A DNA stretch of 64,000 nucleotides, from the NCBI GenBank assembly GCA_041751955.1, contig JBGSIB010000054.1, forward strand, positions 1 to 64,000, in the 5' to 3' direction. This document shows positions 41,006 through 49,829 of this stretch, piece after piece; position 1 is the stretch's first letter, and each line of letters opens with the position of its first letter. Source of the stretch: UBA2040 sp041751955. GTDB lineage: Bacteria > Bacteroidota > Bacteroidia > Flavobacteriales_D > Crocinitomicaceae. A model generated the notes under the pieces. The model was not told the DNA's origin, ran no database searches, and saw only the letters and a program-made list of their open reading frames with translations. The translations under genes and the position numbers were made by a program.

Positions 41006-42349
41006 ATGGAGCTCAATTCACTCACTGCCATTTCACCAATCGACGGACGTTACCACGGTAAAACAACTGAACTTCGCCCTTATTTTTCTGAATATGCTTT
41101 GATTAAGTACCGCGTTTTGGTGGAAATCAAGTATTTGATGGCGCTGGCTGAGGAAGGAATGGAAGGAATGCACGATTTCCCGAAAGATAAATTTCCTGCT
41201 TTAGAAACTGTAATTTCAAACTTTTCGGAAGAAGATGCAACATGGATCAAGGATACCGAAAAGGTGACCAATCATGATGTAAAAGCCGTTGAATACTTCG
41301 TGAAAGAAAAAATGAAGGAATTGGGATTGGAGAAATATTTGGAGTTTGTTCACTTCGGTTTGACTTCTCAAGATATCAACAACACCAGTATTCCACTTTC
41401 TTTGAAAGAAGCTATCCAAGAAACGTATTTGCCGCTTTTGGAAAATATGATTGCGAAGCTGAGACAATATCAAGATGATTGGAAAAATATTCCATTGTTA
41501 GCGAGAACACACGGACAACCAGCTTCTCCAACAAGATTGGGAAAAGAAGTTCAGGTTTATGTGGAAAGACTTGAGGTTCAAGTGGCTCAATTGAAAAATA
41601 TGCCTTATTCATCCAAATTTGGTGGTGCTACAGGAAATTTTAATGCGCATCATATTGCGTATCCAAATAATGATTGGAAAGCCTTTGCCAATAAATTTGT
41701 CAATGAAACTTTGGGCTTGAACCGTTCTCAAACGACCACACAAATTGATCATTACGACAACTTGGCTGCATTGTTCGATTGTCTTCGTCGTATCAACACC
41801 ATTATTTTGGATTTGGATCGCGACATGTGGACTTACATTTCCATGGATTATTTCAAACAAAAATTGAAAGAAGGAGAAATAGGTTCTAGCGCCATGCCAC
41901 ACAAAGTAAATCCGATTGATTTTGAAAATTCAGAAGGAAATATTGGTATTGCGAACGCTTTGTTTGAACATCTTTCAACGAAATTACCCGTTTCACGTTT
42001 ACAAAGAGATTTAACAGATTCTACTGTGTTAAGAACAATCGGAATGCCTTTTGCACATACATTTATCGCGATTAAATCCACTTTGAATGGCTTGAACAAA
42101 TTGTTACTTAACGAAGCGGCTATCGAAGCGGATTTGGAAAACAACTGGGCGGTGGTTGCCGAAGCCATTCAAACGGTTTTGCGCAGCATAGGATTTGAAA
42201 AACCTTACGAAGCATTAAAAGGATTGACCAGAAAAAATGAGGCGGTAACCAAAGAATCGGTTCATGAATTCATTGACTCTTTGGATGTTTCTGATGCAGT
42301 AAGAGCAAAATTGAAGACAATTACACCACAGAATTATACAGGGATTTAA
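41006..42349 (+). CDS. purB: Adenylosuccinate lyase
   Basis: This 447-residue enzyme cleaves SAICAR and adenylosuccinate in purine synthesis. The fumarase/aspartase signature is GSSAMPHKVNPIDFE, with the catalytic Ser in the flexible loop. TSQDINNT and ARTHGQPASPT are the other conserved segments. The ATG at 41006 (MELNSLTAISPIDGRY) is chosen because the longer frame starts with TTG. It is transcribed alone. Confidence 0.97.
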   Translation: MELNSLTAISPIDGRYHGKTTELRPYFSEYALIKYRVLVEIKYLMALAEEGMEGMHDFPKDKFPALETVISNFSEEDATWIKDTEKVTNHDVKAVEYFVKEKMKELGLEKYLEFVHFGLTSQDINNTSIPLSLKEAIQETYLPLLENMIAKLRQYQDDWKNIPLLARTHGQPASPTRLGKEVQVYVERLEVQVAQLKNMPYSSKFGGATGNFNAHHIAYPNNDWKAFANKFVNETLGLNRSQTTTQIDHYDNLAALFDCLRRINTIILDLDRDMWTYISMDYFKQKLKEGEIGSSAMPHKVNPIDFENSEGNIGIANALFEHLSTKLPVSRLQRDLTDSTVLRTIGMPFAHTFIAIKSTLNGLNKLLLNEAAIEADLENNWAVVAEAIQTVLRSIGFEKPYEALKGLTRKNEAVTKESVHEFIDSLDVSDAVRAKLKTITPQNYTGI

Positions 42350-42389
42350 TACTATTTCTATCGTAAAATTGCTCACTAAATTTTGACGT

Positions 42390-42438
42390 ATAATGCCGTC
42401 GTAGCTTTGGTTATGGCGTAATTTTATTACGGCATTAT
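42390..42438 (+). other. Hairpin after purB
   Basis: ATAATGCCGT (42390-42399) is the exact reverse complement of ACGGCATTAT (42429-42438). A GTAATTTTATTAC palindrome sits in the loop. There is no T-run, so this is probably not an intrinsic terminator. Its role is unknown. Confidence 0.5.
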
Positions 42439-42483
42439 CAAAGGTAAAACGGTATAAGAATTCTAAAAATACAAACCAAAAAA

Positions 42484-42508
42484 AAGCGCTTTATCCAAGC
42501 GCTTTTTT
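42484..42508 (-). terminator. Intrinsic terminator overlapping the anti-sigma gene stop
   Basis: AAGCGCT (42484-42490) pairs with AGCGCTT (42498-42504), with A- and T-runs on both sides. The TAA of the anti-sigma-like gene (42491-42493) lies in its loop. It ends the lnt-sigma-anti-sigma transcript and may also serve the opposite strand. Confidence 0.88.
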
Positions 42509-42733
42509 TAATTTCTCTTTTTCTTCTTTTTGCAGAGGTTCGGAGTTATTCTCTTTTTTCATCTTACATAAAAGTCGGTGCAAAATCTTGCTATCTTTCT
42601 CATAATCACTGCAATTTTTGCAAATAATCATGTGCCATCTTGTTTTCGCCCAATCGACCATACCTAGTCTCTGCCAAAATGATTTTTCGACATTGATTAC
42701 GGCCTCTTCACAAGGAATGTGTGGAATCTTCAT
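42491..42733 (-). CDS. Small zinc-binding anti-sigma-like protein
   Basis: This 80-residue protein contains HMIICKNC (residues 34-41), an exact H-x3-C-x2-C zinc anti-sigma (ZAS) motif, preceded by PCEEAVI. It has no membrane span, so it would be a soluble redox- or metal-sensitive anti-sigma factor. It lies 12 bp downstream of an ECF sigma gene in the same direction, the usual arrangement. The identification rests on the motif and position. Confidence 0.78.
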   Translation of the reverse strand: MKIPHIPCEEAVINVEKSFWQRLGMVDWAKTRWHMIICKNCSDYEKDSKILHRLLCKMKKENNSEPLQKEEKEKLKKALG

Positions 42734-42745
42734 TTTTTCGAATAC

Positions 42746-43288
42746 TTATGACAAATATTTTTTATCGATGCAACCACGTAATTGAGCTTTAGCTCGGTGC
42801 ACGATTACCCAGAAATTGGACGAAGTAAGCGAAAACTCCTTACTGATTTCTTCACCATTTTTTTCATCGTAATATTTGGCGTGCAAAACCTCGCGCCAGT
42901 GGGCAGGAAGTTTGTCCATACAAAACTCCAAAATGGACAACTTTTCTTTCTCCTCGTTAAGCTCTTGGGGGTTTTTCGGATTCTGATGAATGATTGTGTT
43001 GTTGATTTCTCCTTCTATTTCATCTGAACGGAGTGCGCCATGATTTTTCTTTTCTTTCCGCCAATAATCGATAATCTTGCGGTTCAAAATTGTTGTCATC
43101 CACGTTCTCAATGAACTTCGACCTTCAAATTGATCGATTTTTTCAAGACTAGTTAAAAGCGTTTCTTGCACAAAATCAAGCGATAATTCTCTATTTTTAA
43201 GTTTCGACATGGCGAACTGAAAAAGATACTCGCTGTGTTCTTCAACTAGAATTTCGGATGAAGGAATAACTTGCGTTTGTTCTGTCAT
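42746..43288 (-). CDS. ECF-type RNA polymerase sigma factor
   Basis: This 180-residue protein has region 2 (ELSLDFVQETLLTSLEKIDQFEGRSSLRTWMTTILNRKIIDYWRKEK) and region 4 (LPAHWREVLHAKYYDEKNGEEISKEFSLTSSNFWVIVHRAKAQLRGCI). The linker is short, as in ECF factors. A target regulon cannot be read from the sequence. The gene lies between lnt, with 13 bp between them, and the ZAS protein gene, so the three are co-transcribed. Confidence 0.93.
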   Translation of the reverse strand: MTEQTQVIPSSEILVEEHSEYLFQFAMSKLKNRELSLDFVQETLLTSLEKIDQFEGRSSLRTWMTTILNRKIIDYWRKEKKNHGALRSDEIEGEINNTIIHQNPKNPQELNEEKEKLSILEFCMDKLPAHWREVLHAKYYDEKNGEEISKEFSLTSSNFWVIVHRAKAQLRGCIDKKYLS

Positions 43289-43301
43289 GACATTTAAAAG
43301 T

Positions 43302-44924
43302 TTACTTACTCACGTTGGTTTGACCGATTTTATATTTTTTTTTGAATCGTTTTACCCAGGTCACTAAAATGAGTAGAACTGCAACAAAAGTAAAAGAACG
43401 ACCGAAGAAATCTCCATATTTTGAATAAATTGTAAGTTCTTTATTTTTATTTAGGCTTCCAACAATTGAAGTCGCTTTCCACCAACCTGTTTCTTGAATA
43501 ATATCTCCTCGCTGATTGATGATTGCGCTCGTTCCAGTATTCGCACTGCGCGCTACAGATCTGCGATTTTCTATGGCCCGAAGACGCGCAAAGCTCAGAT
43601 GTTGTTTGTATCCTGGCGTATCTTGCCACCAGCCGTCGTTGGTTATAATTGCGATGTATTCAGCACCTTTTCGTACTTGTTGACTCACAAATTCTCCGTA
43701 GACGGATTCATAACAAACAACAGGCGCAAACCACCCATTTTTACCTTTCAAAATCAAAGGTTCTTTGGAAATTCCCAAAGTGCCTGAAGCACCGCCTTGG
43801 TCAATGGACCATTCATCCAAAAATGGCAAGTATTTAATAAACGGAACTTGTTCAACTCCCAATACTAATTTAGATTTATGGACAAAATCATTATCCCCGC
43901 TGGAATGCATGAGAATAGATGTGTTGTAGCTTTCCCAAAAGCCGGGACCGTCGGTGTATTCGCGTGATGCAGGTGAATTTTTCTTTTCAAAATGCTTTCG
44001 TGTTGAAGCCCCTAGCAGAAAATCGCAGTCCCAACTTTTGATTGCTTCATCCAAGGGTTTATAAAAATCATATTGTTTGAACTCTTCTTCATAAAACTCA
44101 TAACTCAAGGATGTTTCAGGCGCTAACACTAAATCTGTTTTTGCATTAACCTTTCCTATTGCCAATCCAATCATTTTGGCTATTTGAGCTTCAAGCGGAG
44201 TAGAGAATTTTACATTGTAGGGATCAATATTGGGTTGTAGAATAACCACATTTACTGGAGCCTTTTTTTCTGTATAATTGAAGTATTTAATAACTGAAAT
44301 GAGGGTTGGAATTAATAAAAAAAGTGTCGTCAAAAAGACCAAACTCATCTGAGCATGCATGGTTTTGTTAAATTTTATGCGCTGTGAAACAAGTCTGAAA
44401 ATGAATAAGTTGATAATGAGAATCCATATAGTCCCGCCCAATATTCCCGTGTACTCGTACCATTGAACGAACCAAGGAACACGTGCAAATGTATTGCCTA
44501 AATTGAGCCAAGGCCAGGATAATTCCCAATGATAATGCAAGTATTCGAAAGATGTCCATAGAATAATAAGTCCAATGTATCCCTCTTTTTTGCCCATGTG
44601 TTTTTTTGTCAAATGGTAAAGATAGAAGGTGAGTGCCATCAACAGGGAATTGGCAAGAACAGCCATAATCACTCCACCCGCACTAGCAAAATAGATCCAC
44701 CAAGTGGTGATGAGATTGTAGAAAAAAAAGGCAACATAAGCATGAATAAAAACTTTACCTGAACGATAATTTTTCTGTGAAATATAATCTTCCAAGATGA
44801 GCAAGGGAACCAAAGCTATGAAGATCAAAGGAAATAAACTACCGGTAAAAGGAAATGAAATGCCCAGCAAAATACCCGTGGCAACACTAAGACCAAATCG
44901 CTGAATTTTTGTGAGGTTTTTCAT
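43302..44924 (-). CDS. lnt: Apolipoprotein N-acyltransferase
   Basis: This 540-residue inner-membrane enzyme adds the third acyl chain to lipoproteins. The N-terminal half has about six spans; the C-terminal nitrilase domain contains the Glu-Lys-Cys triad in LAPETSLS, SKLVLGVEQVPF and VCYESVYG. It fits the many lipoproteins in this window. The ECF sigma gene follows closely on the same strand, so both may share a transcript. Confidence 0.95.
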   Translation of the reverse strand: MKNLTKIQRFGLSVATGILLGISFPFTGSLFPLIFIALVPLLILEDYISQKNYRSGKVFIHAYVAFFFYNLITTWWIYFASAGGVIMAVLANSLLMALTFYLYHLTKKHMGKKEGYIGLIILWTSFEYLHYHWELSWPWLNLGNTFARVPWFVQWYEYTGILGGTIWILIINLFIFRLVSQRIKFNKTMHAQMSLVFLTTLFLLIPTLISVIKYFNYTEKKAPVNVVILQPNIDPYNVKFSTPLEAQIAKMIGLAIGKVNAKTDLVLAPETSLSYEFYEEEFKQYDFYKPLDEAIKSWDCDFLLGASTRKHFEKKNSPASREYTDGPGFWESYNTSILMHSSGDNDFVHKSKLVLGVEQVPFIKYLPFLDEWSIDQGGASGTLGISKEPLILKGKNGWFAPVVCYESVYGEFVSQQVRKGAEYIAIITNDGWWQDTPGYKQHLSFARLRAIENRRSVARSANTGTSAIINQRGDIIQETGWWKATSIVGSLNKNKELTIYSKYGDFFGRSFTFVAVLLILVTWVKRFKKKYKIGQTNVSK

Positions 44925-44940
44925 GGAAAGTAAAAGTATA

Positions 44941-44970
44941 AAAAAACACCAAGCGAAAACTTGGTGTTTA
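44941..44970 (-). terminator. Intrinsic terminator
   Basis: AACACCAAG pairs with CTTGGTGTT around a CGAAAA loop, flanked by A- and T-rich runs. It closes the unknown lipoprotein gene at 44994-45785 and separates it from lnt. Confidence 0.85.
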
Positions 44971-44993
44971 GTATTCTTTAGAATTTATAACGC

Positions 44994-45785
44994 TTATAAA
45001 GTCAAAGTTTTTTCTTTTTTGCCATATTTCAAGACAGCCGTATTATCGCAGCTACCATCTCCATAATTCAAAGTTGCTGTTTCTTTCATACTTGGAGAAG
45101 TGATGTCAAGAATTCCTCCTTTGATCCATCTGCATCCTACTTGAAGTTGTAAAGGTTCAGAAACGGTAACCGTATACTCAATATCTTTTGTGTTGACGCC
45201 AGTAGCGGAACCAATCACTTCGTATTCGTCGTCTGTTATATAAGGTGTATTGTCACCAGAAACGTATTTGCGAAGGAAATCTCCATTCCATGTAATCACA
45301 CCTCTTTCTTCAGGTAAAGTAATTGTTGACTTTGAAACAATAGACCAAGCCGTTGCCGATGTTCGTGTTGAAGTTCTTGTGGCTTCTATTAAGTTGTCAT
45401 TCACATAATAAGAGCTTGTCGTAATCGTCGTTGCGTTTGCCGACCCTATTCCGTCGAATTGTCCGTTGTTCGTAATTAAAATAACTCCTTTTCTTCTTTT
45501 TCCGTCAGCACATGTACAATCTGTTGAACCGAAATCTACAGTTATCATTTTGGCCGTGCCAGTCGTGTCATATGTTATTGTTGCACAAGTCGCAGCGAAA
45601 CTTGTAAAAGGACCATCAATTGCCTGAGCGGCCATTGTACCCAAATCATTCATGCTTTTTTGACTCAATGAACTTTGTTGTGCAATTTCTGCACTGTCAT
45701 TTTTATCTTGGTTTTTACGGCAAGAAATTGTCAATGCTGAAAGGGTAAAAACACATAGAAAAAGGTGTAAATAAATTCGTTTCAT
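44994..45785 (-). CDS. Unknown lipoprotein
   Basis: This 263-residue protein starts at ATG 45785 and has a lipoprotein signal with lipobox LTISCR. The mature part is Thr/Ser-rich and beta-strand-rich with paired cysteines (FAATCATITYD, DCTCADGKRRKG, VGCRWIKGG, GDGSCDNTAVL), suggesting a disulfide-stabilised exported domain of a Bacteroidota-specific family. No enzymatic motif is apparent. A seven-codon upstream extension was left out. A terminator follows immediately. Confidence 0.72.
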   Translation of the reverse strand: MKRIYLHLFLCVFTLSALTISCRKNQDKNDSAEIAQQSSLSQKSMNDLGTMAAQAIDGPFTSFAATCATITYDTTGTAKMITVDFGSTDCTCADGKRRKGVILITNNGQFDGIGSANATTITTSSYYVNDNLIEATRTSTRTSATAWSIVSKSTITLPEERGVITWNGDFLRKYVSGDNTPYITDDEYEVIGSATGVNTKDIEYTVTVSEPLQLQVGCRWIKGGILDITSPSMKETATLNYGDGSCDNTAVLKYGKKEKTLTL

Positions 45786-45840
45786 AGTAATTCTATTTAT
45801 TAGCAAACTGTTTATGAAACGTAAAAGTAAAATAAAATTT

Positions 45841-47994
45841 TTACAGAACGTAATGTATTACGAATTTATCAGATAAGGTATAAAGTTTTGATTGACCGCT
45901 AAATACAGAGATACCGACCGAAGTTTGTCCTTGATTATTATTCATCGGAATTACTTTTCCAGAAGAATTGTAAACCCAAATTTGATTATTGATATCATCT
46001 ACAACTGCTGTTACTACTCCTTTTGAAGTCTTGTCTGTACGTGTTATTCCGTCTATGCTTCCGACTGAAGTTTGCAAGGCAGAAACTTTTTTCCCACTGC
46101 TAGAGTAGTGTATCATTTGCTTTCCATCCAAAACATAAAAGCTGCCATCCTCACGCAAATCTGCTTTCATCCATTTGGCATTAGAATGAACGGTAATTTT
46201 TGATTTTTGTCCTCGCTGATTGAATTTGCTCAATACTTTTTCTTCAAGAGAATAGAACACTAATTCATTGCTCAAAACGGCAGGTATGGCACCAATTGGC
46301 AATGGAAAAGTTCGTAAAAGTTTGTTCTTTTCTGCTTCAATCATGGCAAATTCACCGTCTCCATGAAACCCAAAAAACAGTCTTCTTTGTGACACCCATG
46401 CTATTGGTTTTGCTGTCAAATTAGTGATTTCCATTTTTCCAGTCGATTTTTGCTCGCCATTCTCATCCAACCAAATGTAATTTCCAGTATTTGTTGCGAT
46501 TAAAAAATTCGGTTTTCCTTTCCAGTTAAAAATGCTAACTTCTTTGCTAATTCCTTCGGTAATTTCAACTGGAAATCCAGCATGCTGATTACCCGACTCA
46601 GAAACTACATGAATTTTTGATAACCCAGATATCACAACAGTGCTCTGCGTATCGTCCAACCAGCGAATTTTTCCTTTCACCGTTTCTTCGAGCGGAAGTT
46701 TAAATGTGTTTTTTCCATTTGAAAAACCAAATAATTGATGGTTTTCAGAAACTGCATATTGCATGTCGCGAGTAGGATGAACCAGTAGCATTTTACCTGG
46801 ACTATCCAAACTCATACCTGTTGGTTCGACAGTATTTTCAATCTTTTTTGCCAACTTGTTAACTGTGCTTACTTTCACAGTTAGAGCGCTGCCGTTGTAC
46901 ATGCTTTTGGCAACTTTTACTTCGTCAGACCATTCTCGGAAACAAACGGATTTTGGTGTTTGACCATAAATTTCATCACATTTTCCCTTGTTTAGAGATA
47001 GCATTTGCCCAAGTACCAAACTTGCTTCCAAATCAACCAGTGCTTGCTCGTTTTCAGCAAAGAGCACATGATCTTCAAAAATCTGCATGTAAAATCCTGA
47101 TTTCGGATTGCTGGGAAAGTTTTTTGTTATGGCTAAATCTTTATAGTGTCTGCTGCTTTCACTTTGTAAATCTCTATACGTATCCAGGAACAAATCAGGC
47201 TCTTTCCCTTTTACAAAGTCCATCAAGAGGAATGCGCGATCTTTGTATTCAAAAAATACCATGCCCATGTTTGCCCATTTGTTAGCAACACTTTCTTGAA
47301 AAACGGCATCGTTCCGCACAGCATAGTCTCTTTCAATGAATTGGTAGTAACTCACATAAACAGGAATTCGGTTCGAAAACATGTCTCTGTCATTAACAGA
47401 TTTATTGGCAACCGTTAACAATGGAGCGCGGCTGTAGCTTGAAATCAAACCATTTTTTTGATAAAAATCAGTAACAATTGGCTTTCCATTATTGAATTGA
47501 ACAATGGAACAGGCGCTTTTTTCGTCGAAGCTATACCACTTTTCATTCGTGTTGGCTAATTTCTCCGAAGCGATATAAATTTCAAGAACTCCCTTGTTTC
47601 GTTCAAGTGTAAATTCCTTCCAAAGGAATTTTTTTGAACTTACCTCTATCAAATTTTCACCTGCAAAAAGTGATTTAATCCTTTCGTTATCAATGGGTTG
47701 GTTTTTCTCTATGACAACATGTGCCTTTTTCTCCGAAACAATCATTTTTTCGTCGAGTTTCAGACGAGGCTCCAACAAGTGGTACAATTCCGAAAGTCTC
47801 GGCTGCAAATGAAAATCGGTGGAGCTTATGTCAATTTCTTTGTTTCTGTTTAGGATAAAAACTCTGCCATCCTCTTGTCCAAATAGCTTTTCTGGGTTTT
47901 CATTACCAGAAAAATTAATAAGGTCCTGTCCTGCATAAAAAATCCAGACAAGGGAAGCTAAGGTTAAAATTAAAAAGATAAAATTTCGAATCAT
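45841..47994 (-). CDS. Large membrane-anchored protein of unknown function
   Basis: This 717-residue protein has one N-terminal hydrophobic span (FIFLILTLASLVWIFYAG) without a lipobox, so it should be anchored in the inner membrane with its bulk outside. Residues about 20-410 form a mixed domain resembling DUF3352-type repeats of unknown role. Residues about 410-717 show beta-propeller-like strands (FQLPxx, IHVVSESGN, PNFLIATNTGNYIWLD, SNAKWMKADLREDGSFYVLDG). No catalytic motif is evident. It is transcribed alone, upstream of the unknown lipoprotein gene. Confidence 0.7.
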   Translation of the reverse strand: MIRNFIFLILTLASLVWIFYAGQDLINFSGNENPEKLFGQEDGRVFILNRNKEIDISSTDFHLQPRLSELYHLLEPRLKLDEKMIVSEKKAHVVIEKNQPIDNERIKSLFAGENLIEVSSKKFLWKEFTLERNKGVLEIYIASEKLANTNEKWYSFDEKSACSIVQFNNGKPIVTDFYQKNGLISSYSRAPLLTVANKSVNDRDMFSNRIPVYVSYYQFIERDYAVRNDAVFQESVANKWANMGMVFFEYKDRAFLLMDFVKGKEPDLFLDTYRDLQSESSRHYKDLAITKNFPSNPKSGFYMQIFEDHVLFAENEQALVDLEASLVLGQMLSLNKGKCDEIYGQTPKSVCFREWSDEVKVAKSMYNGSALTVKVSTVNKLAKKIENTVEPTGMSLDSPGKMLLVHPTRDMQYAVSENHQLFGFSNGKNTFKLPLEETVKGKIRWLDDTQSTVVISGLSKIHVVSESGNQHAGFPVEITEGISKEVSIFNWKGKPNFLIATNTGNYIWLDENGEQKSTGKMEITNLTAKPIAWVSQRRLFFGFHGDGEFAMIEAEKNKLLRTFPLPIGAIPAVLSNELVFYSLEEKVLSKFNQRGQKSKITVHSNAKWMKADLREDGSFYVLDGKQMIHYSSSGKKVSALQTSVGSIDGITRTDKTSKGVVTAVVDDINNQIWVYNSSGKVIPMNNNQGQTSVGISVFSGQSKLYTLSDKFVIHYVL

Positions 47995-48080
47995 GAAAGA
48001 GAATTGCTCTACTGTTCAAAAGTAAAGTATCTCCTCGCGCGATTTGAACTAAAAAAAAGAAACTCTTAACAAGTCGATGT

Positions 48081-48710
48081 TTAATCAAAAATTAATTTCG
48101 TTTGGACGAGAGGAAGCAATTGAAAACTCATACGATGATGCTCTGTGCTGCCATATTTGGCTATCGCTTCCCTGTGTTCTTTTGTCGGGTATCCCTTGTT
48201 TTTTATCCAGCTATATTCTGGAAATTTTTGGTGCAAATCTCTCATTAAGTCATCTCTATATTCTTTAGCCAAAATAGAAGCAGCGGCTATACTTTGATAT
48301 TTCCCGTCTCCTTTAATGATCCATGTATGAGGTATACTTTTGTACGCATTGAATCGATTACCATCCACTAGAATATGCTCAAAGGAAGCTTTTAATTGAT
48401 CTAAAGCTTTGTGCATAGCTAAAAAACTAGCATTTAAGATGTTGATTTCGTCAATTTCGCGTGGAGAACAAATTCCGACGGACCAAGCCAAAGCTTTTTC
48501 TTCAATTTCAAGTCGCAATTCGCCTCTAGATTTCTCAGTCAATTTCTTGGAATCATTCAATCCTGTTATCGGGTTTTGGGGATCCAAAATGACAGACGCC
48601 GCAACAACTGGCCCAGCCAAGCAACCTCTCCCGGCTTCATCGCAACCGGCTTCCAAACGACCTTTTATCATGTAGGGCAATAAACCCGATTTTTGTTTGT
48701 CCTGGGCCAA
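48081..48710 (-). CDS. rnhB: Ribonuclease HII
   Basis: This 209-residue enzyme removes ribonucleotides from DNA. The catalytic residues are in EAGCDEAGRGCLAGPV (Asp, Glu), ILVDGNRF and KGDGKYQSIAAASILAK. The frame begins with TTG 48710; an ATG at 48671 is possible. Family N-termini with a similar LLPY stretch before the motif favour the longer form. It is transcribed alone. Confidence 0.95.
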   Translation of the reverse strand: MAQDKQKSGLLPYMIKGRLEAGCDEAGRGCLAGPVVAASVILDPQNPITGLNDSKKLTEKSRGELRLEIEEKALAWSVGICSPREIDEINILNASFLAMHKALDQLKASFEHILVDGNRFNAYKSIPHTWIIKGDGKYQSIAAASILAKEYRDDLMRDLHQKFPEYSWIKNKGYPTKEHREAIAKYGSTEHHRMSFQLLPLVQTKLIFD

Positions 48711-48826
48711 AATGAACTCTTTTCACGAAAATACGCAATTCAAAAAAGTTGGCTTGTTTTGGTGATAATTATTTTTTGAAGTTTGGCGAGCTTTTTGTAC
48801 TTTGGTCATAACTAAAACAATAAATC

Positions 48827-49219
48827 ATGAATATTAAGAACCTACTTTGTTTGTTAACGATTTGTCTTTCTTTTGCTTTTACTTCGGTAGCACAAGAGAA
48901 TTATGCTACAGCCAAGAGTGCTGATATGTTCGTTACTGCTAATTCTCAAGGAATTTTTGAGTTTATTCTACCTGAAAAAATTACAAAAGATGACGTGGCC
49001 GTTAGTTCTGAGTTCTATACGATGTACTTTAAGGTCGAATTCAATGAAAATTCGCATTTAGCAAAAATAACAATGCTTGAAAACGAGGACAAAGCAAAAC
49101 ATGTTATGGTTCGCTTTTTTGTCTCACTTGGCTTGAGAGAAATAATGTATTCGGGGAGTGTTTATCCCGTTGAAGATTTTTATAAAAAGTTTTTGAGAAC
49201 GGAAGAAACTGGAAAATAG
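48827..49219 (+). CDS. Exported protein of unknown function
   Basis: This 130-residue protein has a signal peptide (MNIKNLLCLLTICLSFAFTSVAQ). The mature domain is a single beta/alpha unit (EFILPEKITKDDVAVSSEFYTMYFKVEF) with no cysteine in the mature part. It is similar in style to small DUF-type exported proteins of Flavobacteriales but no family was recognised. The DUF4920 lipoprotein gene follows on the same strand with 42 bp between, so they may be co-expressed. Confidence 0.68.
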   Translation: MNIKNLLCLLTICLSFAFTSVAQENYATAKSADMFVTANSQGIFEFILPEKITKDDVAVSSEFYTMYFKVEFNENSHLAKITMLENEDKAKHVMVRFFVSLGLREIMYSGSVYPVEDFYKKFLRTEETGK

Positions 49220-49261
49220 TAAAACTTTAAGAGATTTTTCCGATCTTTGCAAAAAAAAACG

Positions 49262-49756
49262 ATGAAAAAATACATTTTAGTTCTTGGGGTTTTTACCCTT
49301 GTCTTAGCTTCTTGCTTTGACCCAAGCAAAAAGAATTTAGCAGGTGAGTACGCTGAGTACGGAACATACAAGGTTGAAATGGCGAATGCCATAAGCGTTG
49401 AAAAAATGGTTGCTGATTTCCGTACAAATGAAAACAAAACGGCTTCCTACACAATTCATGCGAATATTGATGAGGTATGTGCAAAGGCTGGTTGTTGGAT
49501 TAATATCAAACAAGAAGGAGCAAAAGACAACATGATGGTTCGTTTCAAGGATCATTTCACTATCCCAACGGATACGAAAATTGGAACGATGGCTTATTTA
49601 CATGGTGATTTATTTATGGATACTGTTTCTGTAGACATGTTGAGACATTATGCTGAAGATGCTGGTAAATCGCAAGATGAGATAGAGAAAATTACACAAC
49701 CGCTAATGACCATGGGTTTCATCGCTGATGGAATTAAATTTCAAGCGGCAAAATAA
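49262..49756 (+). CDS. DUF4920-domain lipoprotein
   Basis: This 164-residue lipoprotein has the lipobox VLASC (Cys17). The mature part is a DUF4920 domain with KTASYTIHANIDEVCAKAGCWINIKQ and FTIPTDTKIGTMAYLHGDLF. DUF4920 proteins are thought to bind metals or hydrophobic ligands through the GCW cysteine region. The start at ATG 49262 (MKKYILVLG) avoids a five-codon extension. A bidirectional terminator follows. Confidence 0.9.
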   Translation: MKKYILVLGVFTLVLASCFDPSKKNLAGEYAEYGTYKVEMANAISVEKMVADFRTNENKTASYTIHANIDEVCAKAGCWINIKQEGAKDNMMVRFKDHFTIPTDTKIGTMAYLHGDLFMDTVSVDMLRHYAEDAGKSQDEIEKITQPLMTMGFIADGIKFQAAK

Positions 49757-49772
49757 ATAAAGTTATTTCAAG

Positions 49773-49812
49773 CAAAAGGGACGTTCGATTATCGAAACGT
49801 CCCTTTTTTTTT
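49773..49812 (+). terminator. Intrinsic terminator, bidirectional
   Basis: AAAAGGGACGTTCGA pairs with TCGAAACGTCCCTTTT around a short loop, with a long T-run at the right. It serves the DUF4920 gene and the convergent acyl-CoA dehydrogenase gene. Confidence 0.9.
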
Positions 49813-49829
49813 GCTTGTTTTTAGTTGGT

